Shown piece after piece: positions 1-5,563 of a stretch of 5,563 nucleotides of DNA (the stretch's first letter is position 1; every line of letters starts with the position of its first letter). Below the pieces are notes generated by a model, which was not told the origin of the DNA, did not search any database, and worked only from the letters and a program-made list of their open reading frames with translations. Position numbers and translations under genes: made by a program. The stretch comes from DAOTXK01 sp034435395 (lineage in GTDB: Bacteria; Chloroflexota; Anaerolineae; Aggregatilineales; Ch27), in contig DAOTXK010000266.1 of the NCBI GenBank assembly GCA_034435395.1, forward strand, positions 1-5,563, written 5' to 3'.

Positions 1-1792
1 CCTGCAACATGATATCGTAGATGCGCGGGTCGGCTTTTTCGAATTCATCCAGCAGCAACACACAGAACGGCTGCTCGCGGACCTGACGAGTCAACTCACC
101 ATCAGCGTTAAACGCGCCGATCAGCCGCGCCACGCCGTCCGGCCCGATGTACTCGCTCATATCAAAGCGGATCAGGCGGGACTCGTCGCCAAAGAGATAA
201 CTGGCCAGCGCCTTGGCCATCTGCGTCTTGCCGACGCCGGTCGGGCCGATGAACATGAACGTCCCCAGCGGCTTGGTGGGGTCATTGAGACCGGCCTTGA
301 TAGTCGCCACCAGGTTGACCATACTCTGGACCGCCTCTTCCTGGCCCAGAATGCGGCTCTCGAAGTACTCCTGCACCTGCTCCGCCTCCAGGCGCGCGCG
401 GTCGGAAACGATGAACTCCGGCAACCCGGTCTGCGCGGCGAACGTTGCGATCACCTGCTCGCGCGTGATGACGGGCCGCAGGAAACCTTTGTAAATCTTC
501 TGGCCATCAGCGGCGGCGCTTTCCAACAGCCGAATGGCCTTGCCAGGAAACGACCGATAGGGCAGGAATCGCCGGGTCAGTTCGACGGCTGCTTCCACGG
601 CGGACGGCTCCAGCCGCAGGGCCATCTCCCGTTCCAGGTCGCGGGCAACGTGCCCCAGCACGGAAAGAGTCTCCTCCTCGCTCATCGGCTCCAGCCGCAG
701 CCGCCGAAAGAGGTTAATGAAGCCAGGGAACAGGCTTTCGCCCATGCGCAGCCGGTCGTCGCTGGCCTCGCCCAGCAGCACGATCTCGCCCGCCTCGATA
801 TGCGGCTTGAGCGCCTGCGCCACATTCTGGTCGCTCTTGGACCAGCGCCCGATTTCGATCAGGCCGGGCAGGTCTTCCACAAAGAGGATGTGCTGCTTCT
901 GGCGGCACTCGCTGACAATGTCTTTGAGCCGCTCCTCCCAGGTGCCGATGTACTGGGCCCCGGCGATCAGGCGGTCTGGCGTCAGCATCCAGATTTCCCG
1001 ATCATGCAGGACCTGGTCGCACTCCTGGCGTTGAACGCGGCGCACCACCTCCCGCACAACAGAGGTTTTGCCCACCTCGCTGGCCCCGGTGATCAACAGG
1101 CAATTGTTGCGCGCGCCGGTCAGCGTCTGCAGGATGGTATCGACGATCTCGTCCCGCCGGTAGGTTTTGCGGAACCGCCCTTCCGCCGCCTGGGCGGTCA
1201 GGTTGATGCCCACCTCCCGCAGCGCCCAGAAGCGCGGCTGGCTGTCCAAAGCGCCGCGCTCCGAGGATGCCATCTCCTTCGGCTTGCGGAGGTGGACTTC
1301 AACCTCCAGCGTTTCCAGCGTCTCGCTGCGGGCGTGCTGGTACTCCAGAAGCTGGTCAAGGGCCAGTCCATCCAGCCAGGCCGTGATCTCCGCCGCTGCC
1401 GTCGTTTGCAGCTCATCCCACTTGTAGACGTAAAACGTCAACGGCGGCTGACCAAGCTTGGGGACGGTGACCACCAGCTGCCCATCGTCGTCCTTTTTGA
1501 CCAGCACGCTGAACATCAACCGGACCAGTTCACGGCGTTTTTTGCGCGTCTTGCGGTCAAGGGGGCGCAGCTCCACCCGGACCTTGTGCATCGTCAGGCC
1601 ATCATCCGGCTGCAAATTGCCCAGGTGTTGCTGGGGGACTTCCTTGAGGCGTTCCTTCAGGGCTTCGACCAGATCACTTTTGATCTCGTCCAGGTTGATG
1701 CCAAACGCCGCCAGGTCGTAGAACGGCAGCGGCACAACCGTATAGGTCCGGTTGTGATGTTTCTGCACATAGAGATAACATTTAAATAACAT
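1..1792 (-). CDS. Clp/Hsp100-family double AAA+ ATPase with atypical N-terminal domain (C-terminus outside window)
   Basis: The reading frame is open from ATG 1792 to the left edge: 597 codons, with the end of ring 2 missing. Residues 1-190 match no Clp N-domain that I recognise; they look alpha/beta, with a basic patch at 80-87. ClpB/ClpC-like ring 1 starts near residue 191. It has a P-loop at 236-243 (GASEVGKT), a pore-loop tyrosine Y281 in GAQYIG, and a Walker B at 302-307 reading ILFVED, where the family has ILFIDE. The expected arginine-finger pair (family ERRF) aligns with I359-N360. The linker to ring 2 is short, with no ClpB-type M-domain coiled coil. Ring 2 has GPTGVGKT at 516-523, FDMSEY at 543-548 and LLLDEFEKA at 579-587, but the GYVG pore loop is missing. 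An ATP-driven protein remodelling role in the cytoplasm is inferred from the family; the substrate and any ClpP partner are unknown. The P-element for ClpP docking would lie beyond the edge. An in-frame GTG at 1801 is the alternative start. Confidence 0.9.
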   Translation of the reverse strand, partial: MLFKCYLYVQKHHNRTYTVVPLPFYDLAAFGINLDEIKSDLVEALKERLKEVPQQHLGNLQPDDGLTMHKVRVELRPLDRKTRKKRRELVRLMFSVLVKKDDDGQLVVTVPKLGQPPLTFYVYKWDELQTTAAAEITAWLDGLALDQLLEYQHARSETLETLEVEVHLRKPKEMASSERGALDSQPRFWALREVGINLTAQAAEGRFRKTYRRDEIVDTILQTLTGARNNCLLITGASEVGKTSVVREVVRRVQRQECDQVLHDREIWMLTPDRLIAGAQYIGTWEERLKDIVSECRQKQHILFVEDLPGLIEIGRWSKSDQNVAQALKPHIEAGEIVLLGEASDDRLRMGESLFPGFINLFRRLRLEPMSEEETLSVLGHVARDLEREMALRLEPSAVEAAVELTRRFLPYRSFPGKAIRLLESAAADGQKIYKGFLRPVITREQVIATFAAQTGLPEFIVSDRARLEAEQVQEYFESRILGQEEAVQSMVNLVATIKAGLNDPTKPLGTFMFIGPTGVGKTQMAKALASYLFGDESRLIRFDMSEYIGPDGVARLIGAFNADGELTRQVREQPFCVLLLDEFEKADPRIYDIMLQ

Positions 1793-1837
1793 GCCCCCCA
1801 CTTCCCGCGTCTCTACCGGTAAGACCAAGCGCCCCTA

Positions 1838-1867
1838 ACTGTAGCACAATCGCCCCTTCAAGGCCAA
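1838..1867 (-). promoter_or_regulatory. weak candidate promoter for the Clp-like gene
   Basis: Read on the minus strand, TTGGCC (1867-1862) lies 18 bases before TACAGT (1843-1838), and the -10 is preceded by TGC, which fits an extended -10. The predicted 5' leader to ATG 1792 is about 40 bases. Both hexamers match the sigma70 consensus only partly, so this is a tentative call. I saw no CIRCE (HrcA) operator, which is common upstream of heat-shock Clp genes. Confidence 0.25.
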
Positions 1868-1889
1868 GATAGCAGGGCTTCCCTGAAGG

Positions 1890-1903
1890 ACCGGTCATCC
1901 GGT
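1890..1903. repeat. inverted repeat ACCGG-TCAT-CCGGT in the divergent control region
   Basis: Two 5-base arms (1890-1894 and 1899-1903) flank a 4-base centre. The repeat ends two bases upstream of the -35 of the rightward promoter. A second inverted repeat, CAGGG-CTT-CCCTG, sits just upstream at 1873-1885, and a perfect palindrome TACCGGTA lies at 1814-1821. The position suits an operator for a dimeric regulator acting on both divergent genes. Short CCGG palindromes also arise by chance in GC-rich DNA. Confidence 0.35.
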
Positions 1904-1904
1904 A

Positions 1905-1932
1905 TGGACAATTGCCCTTGAGCGTGTACAAT
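1905..1932 (+). promoter_or_regulatory. candidate sigma70-type promoter of the PstS-like gene
   Basis: TGGACA (1905-1910) and TACAAT (1927-1932) are separated by 16 bases. Each hexamer matches five of six consensus positions (TTGACA and TATAAT). Transcription would start near 1939 and give a leader of about 75 bases before ATG 2013. A weaker alternative inside the leader is TTGAGA (1942-1947) with CATACA (1965-1970), 17 bases apart. No Pho box (CTGTCAT-type direct repeats) is visible, which argues against classical PhoB control. Confidence 0.5.
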
Positions 1933-1999
1933 CTTCCCCGGTTGAGAGAACATCCCAGAACACCCATACAGCCGTTACCATGCGCCACCCATCCAGATT

Positions 2000-2004
2000 A
2001 GGAG
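2000..2004 (+). promoter_or_regulatory. ribosome binding site AGGAG that fixes the start of the PstS-like gene
   Basis: AGGAG lies 8 bases before ATG 2013, ideal spacing. The upstream in-frame ATG at 1980 has no purine-rich sequence before it and would put 11 extra residues ahead of a well-formed signal peptide. The start at 2013 is therefore preferred. Confidence 0.75.
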
Positions 2005-2012
2005 TGCAACCC

Positions 2013-3989
2013 ATGAACTTTCTCCGGCGACAGGCCATAAGCCTGCTGGCCTTGCTGATGCTTACGGCCCCGCTGACGATCCTGGCCCAAGGCGATGCCG
2101 TCCACATCGATGGGTCGCGCATTGTGGCCAGCATCGTCGAGCCGATAAGCGAAACTTACGCGGAGGAGACGGGTATTGACATCCGCCTGGAGATTTCCGG
2201 CACTTCCAGCGGCCTGGGCCGCCTGTGCAACAGCGAGATCGACATCGCCATCGCCGCCCGTGCGATCACCAGCGAGGAAGCCCAGGCGTGTGCCGATAAT
2301 GACATTGCCTGGGTGGAGGTGCCCCTTGGTTTTGACGCGGTGGCCGTCATCACCAACCCGGCCTCCGATTTCGCCCAGTGCCTGACCTTCACCGAACTGC
2401 TCACCCTGCTCGGCCCCAGCGCCACCGATAGCATCACCGCCTGGAACCAGATCAGAACCCGCTGGCAGGCCGATCCCTTTGTCCTCTACGCTCCCCCGGC
2501 CAGTGACACCACGCACAACCTGCTCGATGAACTGCTGCCCGGTGATGGCCTGCGCACTGATCTGAACACCCAGGACAGCGCCGCAGCGGTGATCACGGCC
2601 ATCGCTGAAGACCCCGCTGGACTGGGCTTTGCGCCGCTCAGCGTCGTGCTCGCCAGCGACGCGGCCATCAACATCCTCCAACTGGACAACTTGAGCGGCA
2701 ACGGCTGTGTCACGCCGGAGCGGACAACCGTGGAAGATGGGACTTATCCTGGCGCGCGTGGCCTGTATTTGTACGTCAACGCCGCCAGCCTGGAGCGTGA
2801 AGCGGTCGCCGGCCTGGTGAATAGGTTGCTATCGGAGGATGGGCAGACAGCCGTCGATCAAAGCGGCTTTGTGACGCTCAGCACGCGGACAGCGACGCGG
2901 GCGCGGGCCAACGTGGCCGATGGAGTCACCGGACGCGCGTTTTCGCAGGTCGAGGCCCTCTTCACCATCCCGCTAGACGTGAGCGGCTCCCTGACGGCAG
3001 AAAACGCCGCCGCCGCTTACCAGGCGCTCGACAACGTGACAGACGATTTTACAGGAGCCTACACCTACGTGACGGTCAACAAGACGGCCTTCGGTAATGC
3101 CGCCGCCTACCGCAAACTGTGCAATGGCGAAGCTGAACTAGCTGCCGTCACCCGGCCCGCCACCGACGAAGAGGCCGCCCTCTGCCAGGAAAACGGCGTC
3201 AACCTCTGGGAGCTGCCCCTGGGGCACCGGGCGACCGTTTTGGCCGTCCCGGCGGAATCGGAATTTGCCGCCTGCCTGACTACGGACCAGATCACGGTTT
3301 TGTGGCAGAACCGGGGAGAAGACACCGCCACCAACTGGAACCAGGTTGACGGCAATTTCCCGGACCTGCCGATCACGATCTTCCTGCCGCAAGACGGGCA
3401 GAGCTGGACCGACTTCATCCTCGCGGCAAGCTCCGGCCAACTGCTCAACCCGCGCCGGGACGCCCTGGAGAAGGATAACGACGAACAGTATCGGCTCGCC
3501 GCCACCGCCAACGTCGCCGGATCGATCACCTATGTCAGTTATGCCTCGTTCCAGGCCAGTGAGGCTGATGTGATTCCGGTGGCCGTCGATGCCGGGGAGG
3601 GATGCGTGGCCCCCACGCTGGCCGCCATCCGCGATGGCAGTTACCGGCTGTCCCACCCCATCACGCTGGTGGTCAGCCGGGCGGCGCTGGCCGAACCGGC
3701 GGCGCAGTCGGTGATCTGGTACGCCCTGCGCGACGCCAGCCGGAGCCGGTTGGAGGACGCCGGGCTGATCCTGCCCGATGAAGCGACGTTTGCCGGTTAT
3801 CGAGAGGCCGCGGTGGCGGTGTTTGCCGAGGCCGAGGCCGCAGCCGCCTCGGCCGCAGAAGCAACCCCTGAGGCAACCGCTACTGGAGAAGCGCCCGGCG
3901 AGGCCCCGCCGACTGAAGACAGCGGGTCGCCCCCGGGAACCTCCACCCCCCCCGACGAGGGCGCGACCCCGGCCAGCGGTGGATCATAG
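2013..3989 (+). CDS. secreted tandem PstS-like (phosphate-type periplasmic-binding) protein
   Basis: This is a 658-residue extracytoplasmic protein. Residues 1-25 form a Sec signal peptide (RR at 5-6, a hydrophobic core at 8-24, likely cleavage after ILA), with no lipobox cysteine. Two PstS-type solute-binding domains follow, roughly 30-300 and 318-605. Equivalent motifs recur about 298 residues apart: R-x-x-T-x-E-E-A-x-x-C (83-93 and 381-391), CLT (123 and 421), WNQ (144 and 442), and GxGCVxP with DGxY (231-245 and 530-544). Cysteines at 72, 93, 123 and 232 are mirrored at 370, 391, 421 and 531, suggesting two disulfides per domain. The PstS ligand loops look altered: the SGS-S/T loop is DGSRI in domain 1, and the SGT helix start is DTTHN and GQSW. 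A typical PstS has one domain of about 300-350 residues. Residues 605-658 are an Ala/Glu then Pro/Thr/Ser-rich tail without a membrane segment or LPxTG. No pst permease gene is adjacent. The domain call is secure; phosphate as ligand is not. Confidence 0.88.
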   Translation: MNFLRRQAISLLALLMLTAPLTILAQGDAVHIDGSRIVASIVEPISETYAEETGIDIRLEISGTSSGLGRLCNSEIDIAIAARAITSEEAQACADNDIAWVEVPLGFDAVAVITNPASDFAQCLTFTELLTLLGPSATDSITAWNQIRTRWQADPFVLYAPPASDTTHNLLDELLPGDGLRTDLNTQDSAAAVITAIAEDPAGLGFAPLSVVLASDAAINILQLDNLSGNGCVTPERTTVEDGTYPGARGLYLYVNAASLEREAVAGLVNRLLSEDGQTAVDQSGFVTLSTRTATRARANVADGVTGRAFSQVEALFTIPLDVSGSLTAENAAAAYQALDNVTDDFTGAYTYVTVNKTAFGNAAAYRKLCNGEAELAAVTRPATDEEAALCQENGVNLWELPLGHRATVLAVPAESEFAACLTTDQITVLWQNRGEDTATNWNQVDGNFPDLPITIFLPQDGQSWTDFILAASSGQLLNPRRDALEKDNDEQYRLAATANVAGSITYVSYASFQASEADVIPVAVDAGEGCVAPTLAAIRDGSYRLSHPITLVVSRAALAEPAAQSVIWYALRDASRSRLEDAGLILPDEATFAGYREAAVAVFAEAEAAAASAAEATPEATATGEAPGEAPPTEDSGSPPGTSTPPDEGATPASGGS

Positions 3990-4012
3990 CCCCCACCACC
4001 GGGACGGAGAAC

Positions 4013-4044
4013 CGGAGGGGCGGCCTACCCAGACCGCCCCTTCG
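4013..4044. terminator. hairpin between convergent genes, probable bidirectional terminator
   Basis: The 11-base arms 4013-4023 (CGGAGGGGCGG) and 4034-4044 (CCGCCCCTTCG) pair fully apart from one G-T wobble, around a 10-base loop. The hairpin starts 23 bases after the stop of the PstS-like gene and, on the other strand, 19 bases after the stop of the lipoprotein gene. No real T-tract follows on either strand (only CTTTCCC on the plus strand). Termination efficiency is therefore uncertain, but the placement fits a shared terminator or 3'-end stabiliser. Confidence 0.6.
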
Positions 4045-4063
4045 CTTTCCCGGCAACCCTCCC

Positions 4064-4726
4064 CTACCGGCTCAGCCGGATTTCGGTCGTGAGGGTTCCC
4101 TGGAGCATTCGCCCGGTCGGGCCGCTGACGTCGTCGGTGCGGCTGATGCTGGCCCCTGCCTGGAGGGGCAACGCATACGGCTGCGCGCCCAGCGCTTCCA
4201 GCGCCGGCCAGAGCGTCCGCTGTTCAAAGGTGACGGCCTCGGTGAAATCCGGGCAGCGCAGCCGGTAATGCTCCACGCGCCCTGGATCGTCAGGGATCAG
4301 CTCAAAGGTGATTTCCGGCCCGCCGTCAAGACGCCGAACCCGCCCTTCAACCGTCACATCAATTTCGCCGTCATCGGCGATGGCGGCGTTGCACCCCTCA
4401 TGCTGCACCGCCGTGATCAGCGCTCCCTGGCCGACTACCGTCCCATCGCCGTTCACCTGGATCGTGACCCCGCCCAGGAACCGCGTCTGCTGGATGATCG
4501 CGCCGCCGTCAAACTGATAGCGGAAATTTAACTGCCACCGTCCGACATAGGCATCGAGGTTTAGGTCGGGCGTGGCCGTGGCTGTCGGTTCCGGCCTGGG
4601 AGTCAACGTGATGATCACGGTCGCCTGCGGCGGAGGCGGCGGTGGGGGTGGCAGAGGCGTGGGCGAAGCGGGCGCGGTGCAGGCAGCAGCCAGGATCAGA
4701 CACCAACAGAAAACCATTCGTCGCAT
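4064..4726 (-). CDS. hypothetical lipoprotein with polyproline linker and beta-rich C-terminal domain
   Basis: This is a 220-residue lipoprotein. The signal peptide MRRMVFCWCLILAAAC carries a clear lipobox (LAAAC; lipidated C16), so the protein should be anchored on the outer face of the cytoplasmic membrane. A disordered linker follows (17-53) with eight consecutive prolines at 26-33 and a TPRPEPTATATP stretch. Residues 54-220 form a domain rich in predicted beta strands. It opens with YVGRWQLNF, reminiscent of the GxW start of small lipocalin-like barrels, and has two cysteines (112 and 158) that could pair. I recognise no family and assign no function. The start is set by AAGGA nine bases upstream; a longer frame from 4783 would bury the signal peptide behind 19 residues. 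The neighbouring MFS gene is divergent. The gene ends near the shared hairpin at 4013-4044. Confidence 0.85.
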   Translation of the reverse strand: MRRMVFCWCLILAAACTAPASPTPLPPPPPPPPQATVIITLTPRPEPTATATPDLNLDAYVGRWQLNFRYQFDGGAIIQQTRFLGGVTIQVNGDGTVVGQGALITAVQHEGCNAAIADDGEIDVTVEGRVRRLDGGPEITFELIPDDPGRVEHYRLRCPDFTEAVTFEQRTLWPALEALGAQPYALPLQAGASISRTDDVSGPTGRMLQGTLTTEIRLSR

Positions 4727-4735
4727 GGCCCCAAT

Positions 4736-4740
4736 TCCTT
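4736..4740 (-). promoter_or_regulatory. ribosome binding site AAGGA that decides the lipoprotein start
   Basis: On the minus strand AAGGA lies 9 bases before ATG 4726. This selects the start that places the lipobox cysteine at residue 16, the usual length for a lipoprotein signal peptide. It excludes the upstream in-frame ATG at 4783. Confidence 0.65.
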
Positions 4741-4824
4741 CCCCGAACATGCCTGATGACGTGCCTGGTCTCCAGTGTAACACAACCTACGACGCGACGC
4801 CCTGAGCGCTGCCGATCAGGAACA

Positions 4825-4853
4825 TCGACAGGGGTCGTACAATTCGTTATGCT
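4825..4853 (+). promoter_or_regulatory. candidate promoter of the MFS transporter gene
   Basis: TCGACA (4825-4830; five of six to TTGACA) and TATGCT (4848-4853; four of six to TATAAT) are 17 bases apart. The leader to ATG 4891 would be about 30 bases. A TACAAT hexamer also lies at 4838-4843 but has no good -35 partner at the right distance. Confidence 0.4.
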
Positions 4854-4873
4854 AGGCGTCCCGGATGTGGCCC

Positions 4874-4879
4874 AGGAGA
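4874..4879 (+). promoter_or_regulatory. ribosome binding site AGGAGA of the MFS gene, start ambiguous (TTG 4888 or ATG 4891)
   Basis: AGGAG (4874-4878) is 9 bases from TTG 4888 and 12 bases from ATG 4891. The two start codons are adjacent and in frame, directly after an in-frame TAG at 4885-4887. The choice changes the protein by a single residue. ATG is preferred by codon strength and TTG by spacing. Confidence 0.6.
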
Positions 4880-4890
4880 GAAAGTAGTTG

Positions 4891-5563
4891 ATGCGCACCC
4901 GGCGGCAAAATATTCCTCCGCCGATCACCCTGATCTTGCTGGGATTGGGCATGGCGCTTTCGCTGCCCGGCGATGCCACGCTCTACGTGGTGCTACCCAC
5001 CCACACCGCCGAGGTCGGGATCGCCCTGGCCGACGTCGGCCTGATGCTCTCGGCCAACCGGCTGATCCGGTTGCTTATCAACGGGCCATACGGCCTGCTG
5101 ATCGAGCGCATCCCGCGCCGCCGGATGCTGGTGCCGTCGCTGTTCCTGGGAGGGTTTTCCACGCTGCTGTACACCATCCCCGGCTTCTGGCCCTTGCTGA
5201 TCGGGCGGTTGCTGTGGGGCGTCGCCTGGTCCGGAGTCTGGCTGGGCGGCGGCACTGCCGTGCTGGACATCGCCACCAACGAGAATCGCGGGCGTTACAG
5301 CGGCATTTACCAGATGTTTTTCTTTCTCGGCGCGGGGGCCAGCGCCACGCTGGGCGGCTTCCTGACCGACCGTCTCGGCTACGCCTCCGGCCTGTGGGTC
5401 AGCGCTGCCATCCCGCTGATCATGGCTGTTGCATGGCTGTTGTTCCTACCGGAGACCCGACCGGCCCGCTCGATCACCTCGCCCCCGCGGCCGTCGCCCG
5501 TCACCGGGGACGGGTCCGACGCGCCCCTCCGCCACCCGCCATCTGGTCGCCCCTGGCGAGCGC
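4891..5563 (+). CDS. MFS transporter, N-terminal half (C-terminus outside window)
   Basis: The frame runs 224 codons to the right edge. It encodes six hydrophobic segments (roughly residues 12-35, 46-70, 79-98, 101-124, 137-158 and 165-186), followed by a hydrophilic Pro/Arg/Ser-rich stretch from 187. That is the six-helix bundle plus the start of the central loop of a 12-helix MFS carrier. The loop after segment 2 (GPYGLLIERIPRRRM, 65-79) matches MFS motif A (G-x-L-x-D-R-x-G-R-R/K), with E72 in place of Asp. A related GGFLTDRLGY lies at 155-164, and GRYSGIYQ (134-141) is the common R-G-x-x-x-G turn before segment 5. The protein sits in the cytoplasmic membrane. MFS drug/sugar-type exporters share these features, so the substrate cannot be named. 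The gene is divergent from the lipoprotein gene and shares a 164-bp control region with it. Confidence 0.88.
   Translation, partial: MRTRRQNIPPPITLILLGLGMALSLPGDATLYVVLPTHTAEVGIALADVGLMLSANRLIRLLINGPYGLLIERIPRRRMLVPSLFLGGFSTLLYTIPGFWPLLIGRLLWGVAWSGVWLGGGTAVLDIATNENRGRYSGIYQMFFFLGAGASATLGGFLTDRLGYASGLWVSAAIPLIMAVAWLLFLPETRPARSITSPPRPSPVTGDGSDAPLRHPPSGRPWRA

Noticed and set aside
213..494. 93-codon plus-strand frame within the Clp-like gene
   Set aside because: It is antisense to the conserved ring 2 sequence, and no ribosome site or motif supports it.
650..1789. 379-codon open frame on the plus strand
   Set aside because: It lies entirely antisense to the Clp-like ATPase, whose frame shows unmistakable AAA+ motifs. 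The plus-strand product has no recognisable domain; long antisense frames are expected in GC-rich coding DNA.
1998..2010. TTAGGAGTGCAAC resembling half of a CIRCE heat-shock operator
   Set aside because: It matches TTAGCACTC poorly, has no inverted partner nearby, and is better explained as the ribosome binding site of the PstS-like gene.
1998..2681. 227-codon open frame on the minus strand
   Set aside because: It is antisense to the PstS-like gene, has Gly/Asp/Arg-rich composition without domain features, and is a mirror of GC-rich codon use.
3830..3854. Inverted repeat GGCCGAGGC / GCCTCGGCC with a 7-base spacer
   Set aside because: It lies inside the Ala/Glu-rich tail of the PstS-like gene and is explained by repeated GCC/GAG codons. 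It is unlikely to be a terminator because the frame continues.
4774..4783. Possible minus-strand -10 (TACACT) and the small palindrome GTGTAACAC upstream of the lipoprotein
   Set aside because: No acceptable -35 lies 16-18 bases away, and the palindrome has only four-base arms. A lipoprotein promoter must exist here, but I cannot place it.
4509..4979. 156-codon minus-strand frame overlapping the lipoprotein gene and the MFS start
   Set aside because: It uses a different frame from the lipoprotein, whose signal peptide and lipobox are clear, and it runs through both control elements.

Overview
The window is high-GC bacterial DNA with four protein genes in two head-to-head (divergent) pairs: a Clp-type AAA+ ATPase (-, cut at the left edge) facing a secreted PstS-like protein (+), then a small lipoprotein (-) facing a major facilitator superfamily (MFS) transporter (+, cut at the right edge). 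The two inner genes converge on a shared hairpin. No RNA genes, insertion sequences, CRISPR arrays or phage genes were seen, and no gap exceeds 300 bases. The organism is probably a member of the Chloroflexota (Anaerolineae-like). This rests on the Pro/Thr/Ala-rich lipoprotein linker, the cysteine-rich PstS-like domain style and the GC-rich codon use; it is an inference, not a proof.

Left part (1-1792, -): the first 597 residues of a two-ring Clp/Hsp100-family ATPase. Both AAA+ modules align well with ClpB/ClpC, but the details differ. The usual Clp N-domain repeats are replaced by about 190 unrecognised residues. There is no long middle coiled coil. Ring 1 has a swapped Walker B (E-D instead of D-E) and lacks the arginine-finger pair. 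Ring 2 has intact Walker A and B motifs but lacks the GYVG pore loop. This is the most unusual gene in the window.

Centre (1793-4063): a 220-bp divergent control region with a good sigma70-type promoter and adjacent CCGG-centred inverted repeats leads into a 658-residue secreted protein. That protein is a tandem duplication of the PstS-type solute-binding domain. Each half keeps four cysteines at nearly identical spacing, while the phosphate-binding loops look degenerate. It has neither a lipobox nor a C-terminal membrane anchor, and no pst permease gene is adjacent. An 11-bp-stem hairpin follows and can serve both convergent genes.

Right part (4064-5563): a 220-residue lipoprotein with an eight-proline run and a C-terminal beta-rich domain of unknown function, then a short divergent promoter region and the N-terminal half of an MFS transporter.

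Nothing in the sequence ties the four genes into one pathway. The Clp-like and PstS-like genes share a control region, and three of the four products act at or outside the membrane. A functional link is possible but not shown.
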